The notes: generated by a model not told the origin, from the letters alone. Positions 1-9,797 are shown, numbered from the stretch's first letter. The stretch: DNA of 64,000 nucleotides from Roseburia zhanii (GCF_014287635.1 NZ_JACOPH010000002.1:362785-426784); one strand, 5' to 3'. A program made the numbers and translations.

Positions 1-1145
1 AAATCAGCAAACAGGCTGCCGATCAATGGAATGATCAGATATGCTTTTACAGAAGGTGCATACCGGTCACACAGCACCTGCATATTTGCCATGGCATTTG
101 GTGTTGCTCCCATTCCAAATCCACACGTACCTGCTGCAAGCACGGCTGCATCATAATCTCTGCCCATCACACAAAATACAACGATATCCGCAAATACACA
201 GATCAATACTACCTGTAGTGCCAACAGGACGATCAACGGCAGAGCAAGTGATGCTAACTGCCAGAGTTTTAAGGTGATCATTGCCATACCAAGGAATAAC
301 GACAGGGAAATTCCTCCAATGTCATTGATCTCACCCATATGAATGACGAATTTGCCGGAATATTCCCCGATATTACGAAATAATGCTGCTGCGATCATTG
401 CACCGATATAGATGGGAAATGTCATTCCTGTTTTTGTTAAAAGCCATGAAAAGATTGTACCTAACCCTATTGCAAGGATCAGCTGGAATACTGCTGATGC
501 ATACAGATTGGTATGACGTTCATGCTTCTTTTCTTCTTCTACTAAAAGGCTGTCATCTTCCGGCACAACAGTAGAAAGCAGATCTTTCTTTTCGATCAGC
601 CGCTTTCCTAACGGCCCGCCGATCAGACTTCCGCCGATCAATCCAAATGTGGCTGCTGCGGTGCAGATTGTTGTTGCTCCCTTGACATTGAGATCTTCTA
701 GTACCGGTCCAAATGCTCCTGCTGTTCCATGTCCGCCTACCATCGGAATAGAGCCGGTGCACATACCGATCAGCGTATCGATCCCAAGCAGATGCGATAC
801 TCCGATCGCAAGCAGATTCTGCGACACGATCAGAAGCAGGACTAATCCCAAAAAGACGGCTAAGGATCTGCCGCCGCTTTTTAACACTTTCAGATTTGCC
901 TGAAAACCTACCGAAGTAAAGAAAAATACCATACAGACTTCCCTCAATGTATCATCAAATGATATTTCCATGATTCCGGTACTGTAACAGATACATGTTC
1001 CGATCGCAAACAAAATTCCTCCGACCACCGGTGCCGGAATACAGAACTTTTCTAATACGTGTATCTTTTGTTTTAAATAACCACCAAGCATCAGCACCAG
1101 CACCGAAGCTGCCAATGTCTGATACATATCTAACTGAATTTGCAT
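1..1145 (-). CDS. gltS: Sodium:glutamate symporter GltS (C-terminus cut off by window edge)
   Basis: This is a multi-pass inner-membrane carrier of the ESS (glutamate:Na+ symporter) family. The reading frame starts at an ATG at 1145, preceded by an AGAAAGGA ribosome site, and stays open to base 1, so the last residues lie outside the window. The translation is strongly hydrophobic, with many membrane segments and glycine-rich stretches typical of the GltS re-entrant loops, for example GSIPMVGGHGTAGAFGP and a second one near GTCGFGMGATPNAM. The next gene upstream in the same direction encodes a TAXI-type periplasmic binding lipoprotein 25 bp away, so the two are probably cotranscribed. GltS normally works without a binding protein, which makes the pairing notable. 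The substrate is inferred from family (glutamate or a related dicarboxylate) and is not proven here. Confidence 0.9.
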   Translation of the reverse strand, partial: MQIQLDMYQTLAASVLVLMLGGYLKQKIHVLEKFCIPAPVVGGILFAIGTCICYSTGIMEISFDDTLREVCMVFFFTSVGFQANLKVLKSGGRSLAVFLGLVLLLIVSQNLLAIGVSHLLGIDTLIGMCTGSIPMVGGHGTAGAFGPVLEDLNVKGATTICTAAATFGLIGGSLIGGPLGKRLIEKKDLLSTVVPEDDSLLVEEEKKHERHTNLYASAVFQLILAIGLGTIFSWLLTKTGMTFPIYIGAMIAAALFRNIGEYSGKFVIHMGEINDIGGISLSLFLGMAMITLKLWQLASLALPLIVLLALQVVLICVFADIVVFCVMGRDYDAAVLAAGTCGFGMGATPNAMANMQVLCDRYAPSVKAYLIIPLIGSLFAD

Positions 1146-1170
1146 ATTGATCCTTTCTGGTTGTCTTTTA

Positions 1171-2127
1171 TCATTCTGTTTTTACTTCTATCCCATGTTC
1201 TGCATAATATGCAGCAGCACCTTTGTGGAATGGGATCGTTATGCCGTTTACTGCATCTTCTTCCTTTTCACTTAAATTGATAGAAGCCGCATACCGGATG
1301 TCCTTCTCATGTACAAACAATAACTCGGTCAGCAGTTTTACCGTATCTTCCGAAAGTTTCTCACTGGCAAGCAGCACAGCCTGTACACATAAGGTTTCTA
1401 CATCTTCACTCTGTCCGGTATAAGTATCTGCCGGAACCGTATAGACAGAATAAGACGGATATGCCGCAAGCAGGCGGTTTCTGCAGTCTTCCCCGATATC
1501 TAAAAGCCGGATACCGCTCTCTTTTGCCAGTTCTTCGATCACGTTTGTCTTGATCCCTGCCGTACAGAAAAATGCATCAATCTCACCATCTGCAAGCGCT
1601 GCTGCTGCTTGGGTATAATCTAAATTTACCATTTCTACCATCCCATTATTCATGCCAAGTGCCGAAAGTATCTGTTTTGCATTCCGCTCTGTTCCTGACT
1701 CTGCCTCTCCGATACTGATCCTTTTTCCTAAAAGATCTTCTGTGGATTCAATATCTGAATCTGCTAAAACAACGATCTGACATGCCTCTGGATAGAGATT
1801 GGCAACTGCCTGATATCCCTGATAGGCTTCATCCTTAAATTCACCTGTTCCACCATAAGCTTCTTCCACAAGATCTGCCTGTGCGATCCCAAGCTCAATA
1901 TATCTGCCTGATAAAAGCCGGATATTTGCTGCCGATCCTGCTGTATTTTTGGTTTCTAATTTTAAACCGTTTTCTTCTTTGTTCGCTATACTGACATATG
2001 CATTTGCAAATGCATCATACATTCCACCAATGCCGGCTGCACCAAAACGGATCGTTTTCTGATGCAGTCCGCAGCCTGTGAGCAGCAGAATCATAGTGCC
2101 AAAAATCATGTACTTTTTGCTTTTCAA
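1171..2127 (-). CDS. TAXI-family substrate-binding lipoprotein
   Basis: This is an extracytoplasmic solute-binding protein of the TAXI family, about 320 residues, which usually delivers substrates such as glutamate to TRAP transporters. The N-terminus is a short hydrophobic signal ending in a lipobox (LLLTGCG), so it is a membrane-anchored lipoprotein. The next segment (FGAAGIGGMYDAFAN, then NTAGSAANIRLL) carries the family's ligand-cleft pattern. No TRAP membrane subunit (DctQM) is visible nearby; instead gltS follows directly. Start choice: a GTG at 2139 has its purine run touching the codon, whereas a TTG at 2127 sits 8-9 bases after AAAGGTGA, so 2127 is preferred. An ATG at 2109 is also possible. 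I infer that this protein feeds the adjacent GltS carrier. Confidence 0.82.
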   Translation of the reverse strand: MKSKKYMIFGTMILLLTGCGLHQKTIRFGAAGIGGMYDAFANAYVSIANKEENGLKLETKNTAGSAANIRLLSGRYIELGIAQADLVEEAYGGTGEFKDEAYQGYQAVANLYPEACQIVVLADSDIESTEDLLGKRISIGEAESGTERNAKQILSALGMNNGMVEMVNLDYTQAAAALADGEIDAFFCTAGIKTNVIEELAKESGIRLLDIGEDCRNRLLAAYPSYSVYTVPADTYTGQSEDVETLCVQAVLLASEKLSEDTVKLLTELLFVHEKDIRYAASINLSEKEEDAVNGITIPFHKGAAAYYAEHGIEVKTE

Positions 2128-2441
2128 CTTATTCTTCACCTTTCTGTGTGATATTTATGTTTTATTTCAAAACATTTTTTTAATATAATAAATCCTCTGT
2201 TTTTCTTTGTTTCTTCACAAATTTCGTAAAATCCAAACAGATCAGCGTTCCATGAATCCGGCTGATCCCTCTGCAATCTGAATTACAGAACAACTGAAGT
2301 CTATGCAACAGACTAGCTGCAAATTACTGAATCCCTTCCGCTAAAGGATGATACGGCAAGAACGGATATATGAAAAAAGTATTCCACCATAGACTGCATA
2401 GGTATGAGACCTTCTTTCCTCCACAATCTAGTTCGAGTATC

Positions 2442-2487
2442 AAAAAAACAATGTGGACATTCCTCTTATCAAAAGAAACATCCACAT
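2442..2487 (-). terminator. Terminator after the chemoreceptor gene
   Basis: Read on the minus strand, ATGTGGA and TCCACAT form a 7-bp stem, followed by a run of seven T. It lies just beyond the chemoreceptor stop codon. The remaining bases back to 2128 contain only a short imperfect repeat (GATCAGC...GCTGATC near 2240-2270) and no gene I can support. Confidence 0.6.
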
Positions 2488-2492
2488 CATCA

Positions 2493-4580
2493 TTACTGCA
2501 TATTCTGCTCCACATAATCATAAATATAGAAATCATCCTCCGGCATCTGACAGCCTACGATATATAAACCATTGTCGTCAGAACAGCGGATAATGCGGCC
2601 TTCAAGGACATTATGATTTTGAAGTGCAAAGTCATTGATCGTAATCGTGATCTCCCTGCCCTTGCTCTGTGCAAAAACTTCATCTGTCACTAAAAATGCA
2701 AATCCGTTCGCACTGATATTATCCATGGTTGCCTCGTATTTTTTATCGGAATTTTTAAACTCTACGGTACAACTGTTGTTTAGATCCATACGTTGATACT
2801 TACGACGGTTATTGATACGTGGTCTTGTATTGATCGATATCTTAAATATACCTGATCCATCTGCCGGACTTGGCTCTAATATCACATTATCCCAGCAATA
2901 GAGAATATTTCCTGCTGTGATCTGGATCATACCGGAAACGGCATCGTTTACTTTCAATCCGTCCTGACAGGAAATCTGTATTCCATCCTGGATCTGCCGG
3001 ATCAGTTCACCATAATACTTTTTATCCGGCTGTTCTGACAATGCGATCTCTATCTTCATTCCCGGCTGGATATCTTCGACTCCCATGAATCCACCAATTC
3101 CAAGATCGCACATCATTTTTTCCATGACACCTTCAATTGTATTGATATTGTTTGATGTTTCCTCATATTTACTGAGCATACGCTCACTTGTCTGACTGGA
3201 ATGTGCAATACATTCAGTGATCGTACCTACGATTTCAGAAACCTGTTCCATATTAGATACCAGCTGTGTATTTGAATTTTCCACTTCCTTGATCGCATGG
3301 TCAACCACCTGAATATGTCTGCCAAGCTGTTCCGAATCGGAAGTGATCTGATTGACGTTTTCTCCAGTCTGCGTAACTTTTTCTAGTGTGACCTGAATCA
3401 ATCGTAATGTTTCCTCAATAGTTGTCATCATCTTTTCAGACGTTGTATCCAGACGGGAAAGTGCTTCACGTATCTGATCGGAGGAATCATGTGTTTCCGT
3501 ACTTAATGTGCGGATCTGATTTGCAACAACATCAAAGCCTTTTCCGGCTTCTCCGGCTCTCGCAGCCTCGATCGAAGCATTTAAGGCTAACATGTTCGTC
3601 TGGTTCGTGATCTTCTCGATTGTTCCGGTTTCCTGTTTTACCATATCAAATTCCTGTTCAAAATCCTGTAAAACCTGTTCGAGATCTGAGGAAAGTTCTG
3701 ACATTGTAGCTGCAGTATTTACAAGGCTGTCTAAATCCTGTGCACTCTCGCTTGCATGTGTTTCGGACTTTTTGACCAGCGTGACCATCTCTCCGATAAG
3801 ATCAACGACATTTTCTACCTGTGCACGGATATCAGAAGTCATCTGTGTAGATGACGTTGTACGGTCCTGTAGCCGGACGTTATTTCCGTTCAATTCACCC
3901 ATTCCGAGCATAACAATATCTGATCCATGTTTATTCTCAGATGCAAGTTCTCTTACAACAGTAATACCATCTAAGATCGTATTACTCGAAGTCTTTACCT
4001 GCTCCACTGTCGTGACCACCCTGTGAAGATCATCTTTAATACTGTCAGTCATAGCACCGTCTGATTCATTTAAATGACGGATAGACATGACATAACAGAT
4101 ATAGCAGAGAATAATACAGGATAACTGTAATTGATAATTCTTCATATCTGCTGCACTGTTAAACCCTGACATATACCGGTAAACTGCAGCTCCCACGATA
4201 ACTATCACATTTGCAATCCCACAGTTGATCATAAACCGCCGGTTCTTATACAATACCAGAAGGCTCGTTACCGGCAAAATATAAGTAAATGCGATCGGCG
4301 AATCTGTCGTACATATGACAAAAGTATAAAAAATCCCATAACCAATGACCAGATCATACCTGTAAAGCTCTGTTGCCCAGCCTTTCACACGTAATAAAAT
4401 TTCTCCTGAAATCAGCGGCAGCCAGCACAATAACAGAAAAATGATATAAGAACTGGTCGGATATAGGCTGTTTGCAGTATCGGTTCCATAATTGGCACTC
4501 AATAAAACCGCAAAAACAATCCATATCTTACGTGCTTTTCGGTTTGCTTTCTCTTTGAAAGCATTTTCATCATATATCAT
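2493..4580 (-). CDS. Methyl-accepting chemotaxis protein with C-terminal PilZ domain
   Basis: This 695-aa receptor has an unusual design. The first 180 residues form about five or six membrane helices with hardly any extracytoplasmic sensor domain and no evident HAMP. A long coiled-coil signalling domain follows, with the conserved hairpin tip ([20 protein letters not shown]) that contacts CheA/CheW. The last 110-120 residues look like a PilZ domain: the arginine motif RRKYQR is followed by the DNISANG stretch, which is the usual c-di-GMP binding pattern (RxxxR and D/NxSxxG). The receptor may therefore pass c-di-GMP level directly to the chemotaxis machinery; that function is inference. Start: ATG at 4580 after GAGGAGG. 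It is a single gene ending in its own terminator, with no che genes in the window. Confidence 0.9.
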   Translation of the reverse strand: MIYDENAFKEKANRKARKIWIVFAVLLSANYGTDTANSLYPTSSYIIFLLLCWLPLISGEILLRVKGWATELYRYDLVIGYGIFYTFVICTTDSPIAFTYILPVTSLLVLYKNRRFMINCGIANVIVIVGAAVYRYMSGFNSAADMKNYQLQLSCIILCYICYVMSIRHLNESDGAMTDSIKDDLHRVVTTVEQVKTSSNTILDGITVVRELASENKHGSDIVMLGMGELNGNNVRLQDRTTSSTQMTSDIRAQVENVVDLIGEMVTLVKKSETHASESAQDLDSLVNTAATMSELSSDLEQVLQDFEQEFDMVKQETGTIEKITNQTNMLALNASIEAARAGEAGKGFDVVANQIRTLSTETHDSSDQIREALSRLDTTSEKMMTTIEETLRLIQVTLEKVTQTGENVNQITSDSEQLGRHIQVVDHAIKEVENSNTQLVSNMEQVSEIVGTITECIAHSSQTSERMLSKYEETSNNINTIEGVMEKMMCDLGIGGFMGVEDIQPGMKIEIALSEQPDKKYYGELIRQIQDGIQISCQDGLKVNDAVSGMIQITAGNILYCWDNVILEPSPADGSGIFKISINTRPRINNRRKYQRMDLNNSCTVEFKNSDKKYEATMDNISANGFAFLVTDEVFAQSKGREITITINDFALQNHNVLEGRIIRCSDDNGLYIVGCQMPEDDFYIYDYVEQNMQ

Positions 4581-4751
4581 TGCATATTCCTCCTCATATC
4601 ATGTACTTTCGAAATTCTTCATTAAAAAATACCAAGAGTACATTACGACTATATTCAGAATATCACAAAAATCTAAAGTTGAAAATACGAAATTCCGACA
4701 TTATTTTATTTATTCAGACTTATCGTTACTGTTAAACTTCAACTGGACAAA

Positions 4752-4780
4752 ATAAAAAAGCCTCAGGAAAAACCTGAAAC
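4752..4780 (-). terminator. Terminator after tRNA-Leu
   Basis: On the minus strand TCAGG and CCTGA pair around a TTTTT loop, with a run of T directly after. It lies 10 bases past the tRNA 3' end. Confidence 0.7.
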
Positions 4781-4789
4781 TTTTAATAA

Positions 4790-4874
4790 TGCGGAAGATG
4801 GGACTTGAACCCACACAAGCGCAATGCTTACAAGATCCTTAGTCTTGCTCGTCTGCCAGTTCCGACACTTCCGC
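4790..4874 (-). tRNA. tRNA-Leu (anticodon AAG)
   Basis: The minus strand folds as a class II tRNA. The acceptor arms are GCGGAAG and CTTCCGC with discriminator A. The T arm contains GGTTCAAGTCC, there is a long variable arm, and the anticodon stem is CAAGA/TCTTG around the loop CTAAGGA. The anticodon is therefore AAG, reading CUU and possibly CUN if A34 is deaminated. The gene is 85 bases long and lacks an encoded CCA. It stands alone between the chemoreceptor and sigH. Confidence 0.93.
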
Positions 4875-4952
4875 AAATCATTCGGTTATCACCGACGACT
4901 TGTATATAGTATCAAATCATTTATGATCTGTCAATACTTAATTTTTATTTTT

Positions 4953-5540
4953 TTACATAATTTTTCCACGCATCCTCTGGATCGCATTATCAATAGCTTT
5001 TGGAGATTTTCCCATTCTCTCTGCGATCTGCCGGTAATTCAATCCCTCTAACATATGATCAAAGACCTGCTTTTCCATTTTACTCAGTTTCTTTGACAGC
5101 ATTTCTAATTTCTGTTCGATATTCTCTTTTCCGATCAGAAGATGCTCAGGATTCTCGTCTGCATCTGCAGGCAGAATATCCGCTAATGTCACACCGTCTG
5201 CATCGGGATCATCGTATAACGAAATATATGAATTTAGAGGTGCATGTTTTTTTCGGTTGGATGCTTCTACTGCTGTATACATCTGTCTTGCAATACAAAG
5301 ATCTGCAAAATGATAAAACGATGCCTCATGCCCCGGCTGGTATTCCCGGATTGCTTTAAACAATCCGATCATACCTTCCTGGATCAGATCATCGGTATCT
5401 CCACCGATCAGATACAACGCATTTGCATGTTTTCTGACTAATGATTTATATTTTTCTAACAGGTAGTCAATGATCTCATCTCTATTGTCCCTCAACTCTG
5501 CAATCAGTTCTTCATCTGTGCGACCTGCATAATCTTCCAT
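4953..5540 (-). CDS. sigH: Sporulation sigma factor SigH
   Basis: This is a sigma-70 family factor (group 3, sigma-30/SigH) that directs early stationary-phase and sporulation transcription in Bacillus and Clostridia. Region 2 is seen in KYKSLVRKHANALYL and DLIQEGMIGLFKAIREYQ. Region 4 with its helix-turn-helix is at the C-terminus (LNYRQIAERMGKSPKAIDNA). The length of 195 aa matches the family. The frame can begin at an ATG at 5570, which would overlap rlmB, but the in-frame ATG at 5540 sits 8 bases after AGAGAGG and is preferred. Gene order (ispF, cysE, cysS, mrnC, rlmB, then sigH) is the conserved Bacillus/Clostridium arrangement, here without yacP, and supports the name. A tRNA-Leu gene lies just downstream. 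Confidence 0.93.
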   Translation of the reverse strand: MEDYAGRTDEELIAELRDNRDEIIDYLLEKYKSLVRKHANALYLIGGDTDDLIQEGMIGLFKAIREYQPGHEASFYHFADLCIARQMYTAVEASNRKKHAPLNSYISLYDDPDADGVTLADILPADADENPEHLLIGKENIEQKLEMLSKKLSKMEKQVFDHMLEGLNYRQIAERMGKSPKAIDNAIQRMRGKIM

Positions 5541-5544
5541 TCCA

Positions 5545-6282
5545 TTATCCTCTCTGCCGTAAGATTTCATATGCTAATACGCCTGCTGCTACAGAAGCAT
5601 TTAAGGAATCAATATCTCCCTTCATCGGTATGGATGCGACAAAATCACAATTTTCTTTTACCAGCTTAGATACTCCTTCGCCTTCACTTCCAATGACAAG
5701 GCCTATCGGCCCTTTCAGATCCAGATCGTACATGGTCGTACCACCCATATCTGCACAGACAAACCACAATCCTTCTTCCTTTAATTCCTTGATCGTATTA
5801 GTCAGATTTGTCACTTTTGCAACCGGAGTATAGTTGATCGCACCGGCAGAAGTCTTGGCAACTGTTCCTGTCAGCCCTACAGCCCTTCTCTTTGGAATGA
5901 TCACGCCATGTGCTCCGGCAAGATTTGCCGTACGGATGATTGCTCCTAAATTATGTGGATCTTCAATATTATCTAATAATATGATAAATGGTGCTTCTCC
6001 TTTATCTTTTGCATTTTGTAAAATATCTTCTACTGTTGCATATGTATAAGCTGCTGCCATTGCGATCACGCCCTGATGCTTTTTCGTTTCTGAAAGCTGG
6101 TCTAAGCGTTCTTTTGCAACAAAATTCACAATGGTATCATGCTTTTTTGCCTCTCTTAAGATTGTCTGTACCGGCCCGTCTTTGCATCCGTCTAAGACAA
6201 ACAGCTTATCGATCGTCTTGCCGGAACGGAATGCCTCTAACACAGCATTTCTTCCTTCTATTTTTAATTCTTCGTAATTCAT
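5545..6282 (-). CDS. rlmB: 23S rRNA (guanosine-2'-O)-methyltransferase RlmB
   Basis: This SpoU-family SAM-dependent methylase modifies the 2'-OH of a conserved 23S rRNA guanosine (G2251 in E. coli numbering). The first 75 residues form the rRNA-binding substrate domain (MNYEELKIEGRNAVLEAF). The three SPOUT motifs then follow: NLGAIIRTANLAGAHGV, LVIGSEGEGVS, and IPMKGDIDSLNASVAAGVL, which make the trefoil knot SAM site. The length of 245 aa is normal. It sits between mrnC and sigH, 4 bp upstream of the preferred sigH start, so the two are cotranscribed. A 105-bp gap separates it from mrnC. Confidence 0.95.
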   Translation of the reverse strand: MNYEELKIEGRNAVLEAFRSGKTIDKLFVLDGCKDGPVQTILREAKKHDTIVNFVAKERLDQLSETKKHQGVIAMAAAYTYATVEDILQNAKDKGEAPFIILLDNIEDPHNLGAIIRTANLAGAHGVIIPKRRAVGLTGTVAKTSAGAINYTPVAKVTNLTNTIKELKEEGLWFVCADMGGTTMYDLDLKGPIGLVIGSEGEGVSKLVKENCDFVASIPMKGDIDSLNASVAAGVLAYEILRQRG

Positions 6283-6387
6283 ATGGATTCTCCCATTCTA
6301 TCCTTTTATGTTCTATAGAACAATTTCACATACTTCCAATAATTCCCTGTCTGCAAACACAAAAATCATGTTTTTACATGCAAAAGA

Positions 6388-6822
6388 TCAGCATGTTTCT
6401 CCGATTGCAACAAGTCCTTCTTTTACTAAAAAAACAATCCTCTCAAACTGGTCTGTCAGATATAAATATCCCATCAGAGCTTCAAATCCGGTCGCTTTTC
6501 TATAATCTGACATGGTTGCATTTTTTGCCATGGTTGGAGATTTTGCATTTCTTCCGCGCCTGTAAATATCATTTTCTGTTTCTGTTAAAACCGGTAACAG
6601 CTTTTCTGCCATCTCTGCCTGCGTATGTGCCTTTACAATATGGCTTGTCCGGTGATGCAGTTCATTGGCTCTGGTATTGCCCCGTCCGACAACGATGGAA
6701 CGGATCACAAGATCAAATATCCCATCTCCGATATAGGCAAGTGTCAGAGGTGAATATGTCCGGATATCCACCTCTTTGATGTCAAACTGTTCTCTGATAT
6801 ATGCATCTATGCCCTTTTCCAT
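6388..6822 (-). CDS. mrnC: Mini-ribonuclease III
   Basis: MrnC is a short RNase III-like enzyme without the double-stranded RNA-binding domain. It trims the 23S rRNA precursor ends in Firmicutes. The protein is 144 aa, as expected. The signature segment [15 protein letters not shown] contains the catalytic aspartate, and [17 protein letters not shown] follows. Its start overlaps the end of cysS by 16 bp, which suggests translational coupling and places it in the cysE-cysS operon, the same order as in Bacillus subtilis. Confidence 0.94.
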   Translation of the reverse strand: MEKGIDAYIREQFDIKEVDIRTYSPLTLAYIGDGIFDLVIRSIVVGRGNTRANELHHRTSHIVKAHTQAEMAEKLLPVLTETENDIYRRGRNAKSPTMAKNATMSDYRKATGFEALMGYLYLTDQFERIVFLVKEGLVAIGETC

Positions 6823-8213
6823 TGTACTCCTTCTCTGGTATCTTTTAGAATGATCCCTTTCTCTAAAAGAATATCACGAATCTCATCTGCTCTTTGGAAA
6901 TTTTTTTCTTTTCTTGCAGCCTGACGTTCTTCGATCAACGCTTCGATCTCGGCATCTAACATTTCTTCTTCTTTTTCAATGATGATTCCAAGCACATCAC
7001 AAAGTGACTTCATCTGGTCATATAAAGCTGTTAAAAATGCCTCGCTGCTGTCTGCTGAAACATGGGTATTGATAAATTTTACAAGTTCAAATACTGCTGA
7101 AATCGCATCTGCCGTATTAAAATCATCATCCATGGCAGTTTCAAATTTTTCTGTAAATGCCTTGCTGTCCGCTAACAGAGTTTTTTCTTCCTCTGTAAGA
7201 TCTGCTGCTTTTGCATTTTCTCTTAAATGTCTGATATTTTCTGCCGCAGTAACAATCCTTTCCAAACCATTTTTTGCAGCTTCCATCAGATCTGCACTGA
7301 AATTCAATGGACTTCTGTAATGTGCACTTAACATGAAAAAGCGCAGTACCTGAAGATCATATTTTTCTCCGATTTCACGAACAGTAAAGAAATTACCAAG
7401 GGATTTTGACATTTTCTTATTATCAATATTTAAAAAGGCATTGTGCATCCAGTATTTTGAAAATTCAACTCCATTTGCTGCCTCACTCTGGGCAATCTCA
7501 TTTTCGTGGTGTGGGAAAATCAAATCTTCTCCACCTGCATGGATATCAATTTCATCGCCAAGATATTTCTTTGACATAACAGAACACTCGATATGCCAGC
7601 CCGGACGACCGTCACACCATGGAGATTTCCAGTAAGGTTCTCCTTCTTTTTTCGGCTTCCATAATACAAAATCGAGTGCATCTTCTTTTAACTCACCGGT
7701 CACTTTGATATCTCTGTGACCTGCCTGAAGATCATCGATATTTTTATGGGACAATTTTCCGTAATCTTTAAATTTACGTGTTCTGTAATATACGGTTCCA
7801 TCTTCTGCTGCATATGCATAACCTTTTTCGATCAGCTTAGAGATCATATCGATCATGCCGTCAATTTCCTGTGTTGCAAGCGGATGTGTGGTTGCCGGTT
7901 TGACATTCATATCTGCCATATCTTTTTTACATTCTGTAATGAAACGTTTTGACACTTCTTCAGCAGATGTTCCTTCTTCAATCGCTTTTTTAATGATCTT
8001 ATCATCTACATCTGTAAAATTTGACACATAATTTACATCATATCCTTTATATTCCATATAGCGTCTTACTGTATCAAATACGATCATCGGTCTTGCATTT
8101 CCGATATGGATATAATTATATACGGTAGGGCCGCAGACATACATTTTTACTTTTCCTTCTTCTAAAGGAACAAATTCTTCTTTTTGTTTTGTTAAAGTAT
8201 TGTATAATTTCAT
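6807..8213 (-). CDS. cysS: Cysteinyl-tRNA synthetase
   Basis: This class I aminoacyl-tRNA synthetase charges tRNA-Cys. The HIGH motif appears as HIGNARP in [13 protein letters not shown], and the KMSKS loop as KKMSKSLGN. Zinc-ligand cysteines and histidines occur at CGPTVYN, ECSVMS and FPHHENE. The length is 468 aa. The frame could be extended 22 codons upstream to 8279, but that part overlaps cysE and does not look like the family. The ATG at 8213 follows AAAGGA by about 11 bases and opens with MKLYNTLT, the usual start. It begins 5 bp after the cysE stop, and both genes lie behind the probable Cys T-box. Confidence 0.96.
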   Translation of the reverse strand: MKLYNTLTKQKEEFVPLEEGKVKMYVCGPTVYNYIHIGNARPMIVFDTVRRYMEYKGYDVNYVSNFTDVDDKIIKKAIEEGTSAEEVSKRFITECKKDMADMNVKPATTHPLATQEIDGMIDMISKLIEKGYAYAAEDGTVYYRTRKFKDYGKLSHKNIDDLQAGHRDIKVTGELKEDALDFVLWKPKKEGEPYWKSPWCDGRPGWHIECSVMSKKYLGDEIDIHAGGEDLIFPHHENEIAQSEAANGVEFSKYWMHNAFLNIDNKKMSKSLGNFFTVREIGEKYDLQVLRFFMLSAHYRSPLNFSADLMEAAKNGLERIVTAAENIRHLRENAKAADLTEEEKTLLADSKAFTEKFETAMDDDFNTADAISAVFELVKFINTHVSADSSEAFLTALYDQMKSLCDVLGIIIEKEEEMLDAEIEALIEERQAARKEKNFQRADEIRDILLEKGIILKDTREGVQWKRA

Positions 8214-8218
8214 GCTTC

Positions 8219-8890
8219 TTAAGTCCTTTCTTTTTCTAACTCTTTCAGCTGTTTTTCTAAATCTAATATGCGGTTGCACAAAGCAGAATTTTCATGCTGT
8301 AATGCTGTAATATCCTCTTTTACCGGATCCGGAAGATGTATCTGGTCCATATCACTTCTTGGTACTTTCTTATTATCACGTTTTACGATACGTCCCGGAA
8401 CACCGACAACGGTACAGTTTGGCGGGACTTCTTCTAAAACAACGCTGCCTGCACCAATCTTGGAATTTTCCCCGATCGTAAAAGAACCTATGATTTTTGC
8501 ACCTGCACTGACCATGACATTATCACACAGCGTCGGATGCCGCTTTCCTGTTTCTTTACCGGTTCCGCCTAAAGTCACTCCCTGATACAAAGTTACATTA
8601 TCCCCGATGATCGTCGTTTCTCCGATGATTACTCCACTTCCATGGTCGATAAAAAATCCTTTACCAATGATTGCTCCCGGATGTATCTCAATACCGGTTT
8701 TTCTTGCTGCACGCTGGGATATATATCTTGCCCAGAAAAAATGTCCTTTCAGATACAGCTTATGTGCTCTCCGGTAACTTAACATCACGCGGAATGTCGG
8801 ATATAACAACACTTCGATCGGTGACTTGATCGCAGGATCTCTTTCCTGTATTACTTCAATTTCCTCTTTGATATGCTTGATAATACCCAT
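8219..8890 (-). CDS. cysE: Serine O-acetyltransferase
   Basis: CysE acetylates L-serine with acetyl-CoA, the first step of cysteine synthesis. After an N-terminal helical domain the protein shows the left-handed parallel beta-helix hexapeptide repeats ([36 protein letters not shown]). The catalytic His/Asp region is DHGSG, and the [14 protein letters not shown] loop is clear. The length is about 223 aa. Start: the frame extends to a GTG at 8899, but an ATG at 8890 three codons later sits about 6 bases after AAGAAGTG and is preferred. The gene forms an operon with cysS and is preceded by a T-box leader, so cysteine synthesis and tRNA charging respond together to uncharged tRNA-Cys. Confidence 0.95.
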   Translation of the reverse strand: MGIIKHIKEEIEVIQERDPAIKSPIEVLLYPTFRVMLSYRRAHKLYLKGHFFWARYISQRAARKTGIEIHPGAIIGKGFFIDHGSGVIIGETTIIGDNVTLYQGVTLGGTGKETGKRHPTLCDNVMVSAGAKIIGSFTIGENSKIGAGSVVLEEVPPNCTVVGVPGRIVKRDNKKVPRSDMDQIHLPDPVKEDITALQHENSALCNRILDLEKQLKELEKERT

Positions 8891-8957
8891 TTTTTTCACT
8901 TCTTTCTTTCATTTAAAAAGGCACAAAAGAACATATCCTTGCGGAGCATTTTATTCT

Positions 8958-9199
8958 ATAAAATAAAAAACTCCACCTCTGTTTAGAGGCGAAGTTATCC
9001 GCGGTTCCACTCTATTAAAAGCTTATGCTTTCACTCGATATGCGTAACGTGCATGATCCGTATCCAGCTACTTTCTTCACCAGATCAGCTCCCGGACGCA
9101 CTTCAAAAATCTTGTGTAAAACTGCTCACAGCCGATGACAGTTTTTCTCTTTACTACAGCGGACTTTCTACTTTTTCCGTTCTATGCCTTTTTCAATCC
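8958..9199 (-). promoter_or_regulatory. T-box leader of cysE-cysS (probable Cys specifier)
   Basis: The minus strand has the hallmark T-box sequence AGAGTGGAACCGCGG (complement of about 9000-9014), which pairs with the tRNA acceptor end in the antiterminator. It is followed by a terminator hairpin (CCTCT-AAAC-AGAGG, then a T run, complement of about 8965-8990). A TGC codon at 9098-9100, in the context GAAG-TGC-GTCC, is the likely specifier and fits cysteine. I could not fold Stem I completely by eye, so the specifier is less certain than the T-box itself. The downstream genes are cysE and cysS. Confidence 0.85.
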
Positions 9200-9205
9200 T
9201 TTTAT

Positions 9206-9234
9206 AGTTTATGCAGGAAATTGTTATTTGTCAA
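9206..9234 (-). promoter_or_regulatory. SigA-type promoter of the T-box-cysE operon
   Basis: The minus strand carries TTGACA, a 17-base spacer, then TAAACT. The predicted start near 9199 is just where the T-box leader begins. Confidence 0.65.
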
Positions 9235-9260
9235 CTGTTTTTGTCATAATACTTTTTTAC

Positions 9261-9797
9261 CTATCCTCTCTGGCACCCACCACAACAGCCGCCTGTACTG
9301 TCAGACACCATCACGCTATTTTCATACAGACTGCTCAATGCACAGATTGCCTGTGAAGAAATTCCTTCCTCCCTGCCGGTAAATCCTAACCGTTCTTCTG
9401 TTGTTGCCTTGACATTGACCTGATTTTTTTCAATTTTTAAAGCATTTGCAATATTTTCCTGCATTTTGTCAATGTATGGACGGAGTTTCGGTTTCTGTGC
9501 GATCACAGTTGCATCAATATTTTCAATCAGATAACCTTCTTTTTCAATCAGATCTCTGACATGTTCTAACAGACGGATACTCGAAATTCCCTTATACTGC
9601 TCATCAGTATCCGGAAAATGTTTTCCAATATCGCCTAATGCGGCTGCTCCTAGTAATGCATCCATGATGGCATGAAGTAAGACATCTGCATCCGAATGTC
9701 CTAATAATCCTAATGTATGAGGGATCTCAACGCCTCCTAAGATGAGTTTTCTATTTTCTACTAATTTGTGTACATCATATCCTATTCCTACTCGCAT
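9261..9797 (-). CDS. ispF: 2-C-methyl-D-erythritol 2,4-cyclodiphosphate synthase
   Basis: IspF cyclises CDP-methylerythritol 2-phosphate in the MEP isoprenoid pathway, acting as a trimer with a zinc site. The start [12 protein letters not shown] holds the metal ligands Asp and His, and [20 protein letters not shown] the third ligand region. [11 protein letters not shown] and [17 protein letters not shown] are also canonical. The protein is 178 aa, about 20 longer than usual. The extra tail ends in a cysteine- and glycine-rich sequence ([11 protein letters not shown]) that is not part of the known fold. Start ATG at 9797 follows AGGAG. It precedes the T-box-cysE operon in the same direction. 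Confidence 0.94.
   Translation of the reverse strand: MRVGIGYDVHKLVENRKLILGGVEIPHTLGLLGHSDADVLLHAIMDALLGAAALGDIGKHFPDTDEQYKGISSIRLLEHVRDLIEKEGYLIENIDATVIAQKPKLRPYIDKMQENIANALKIEKNQVNVKATTEERLGFTGREEGISSQAICALSSLYENSVMVSDSTGGCCGGCQRG

Noticed and set aside
2324..2567. Open frames on both strands after the chemoreceptor gene
   Set aside because: They overlap a terminator hairpin, have no ribosome sites and resemble no family; AT-rich non-coding sequence explains them.
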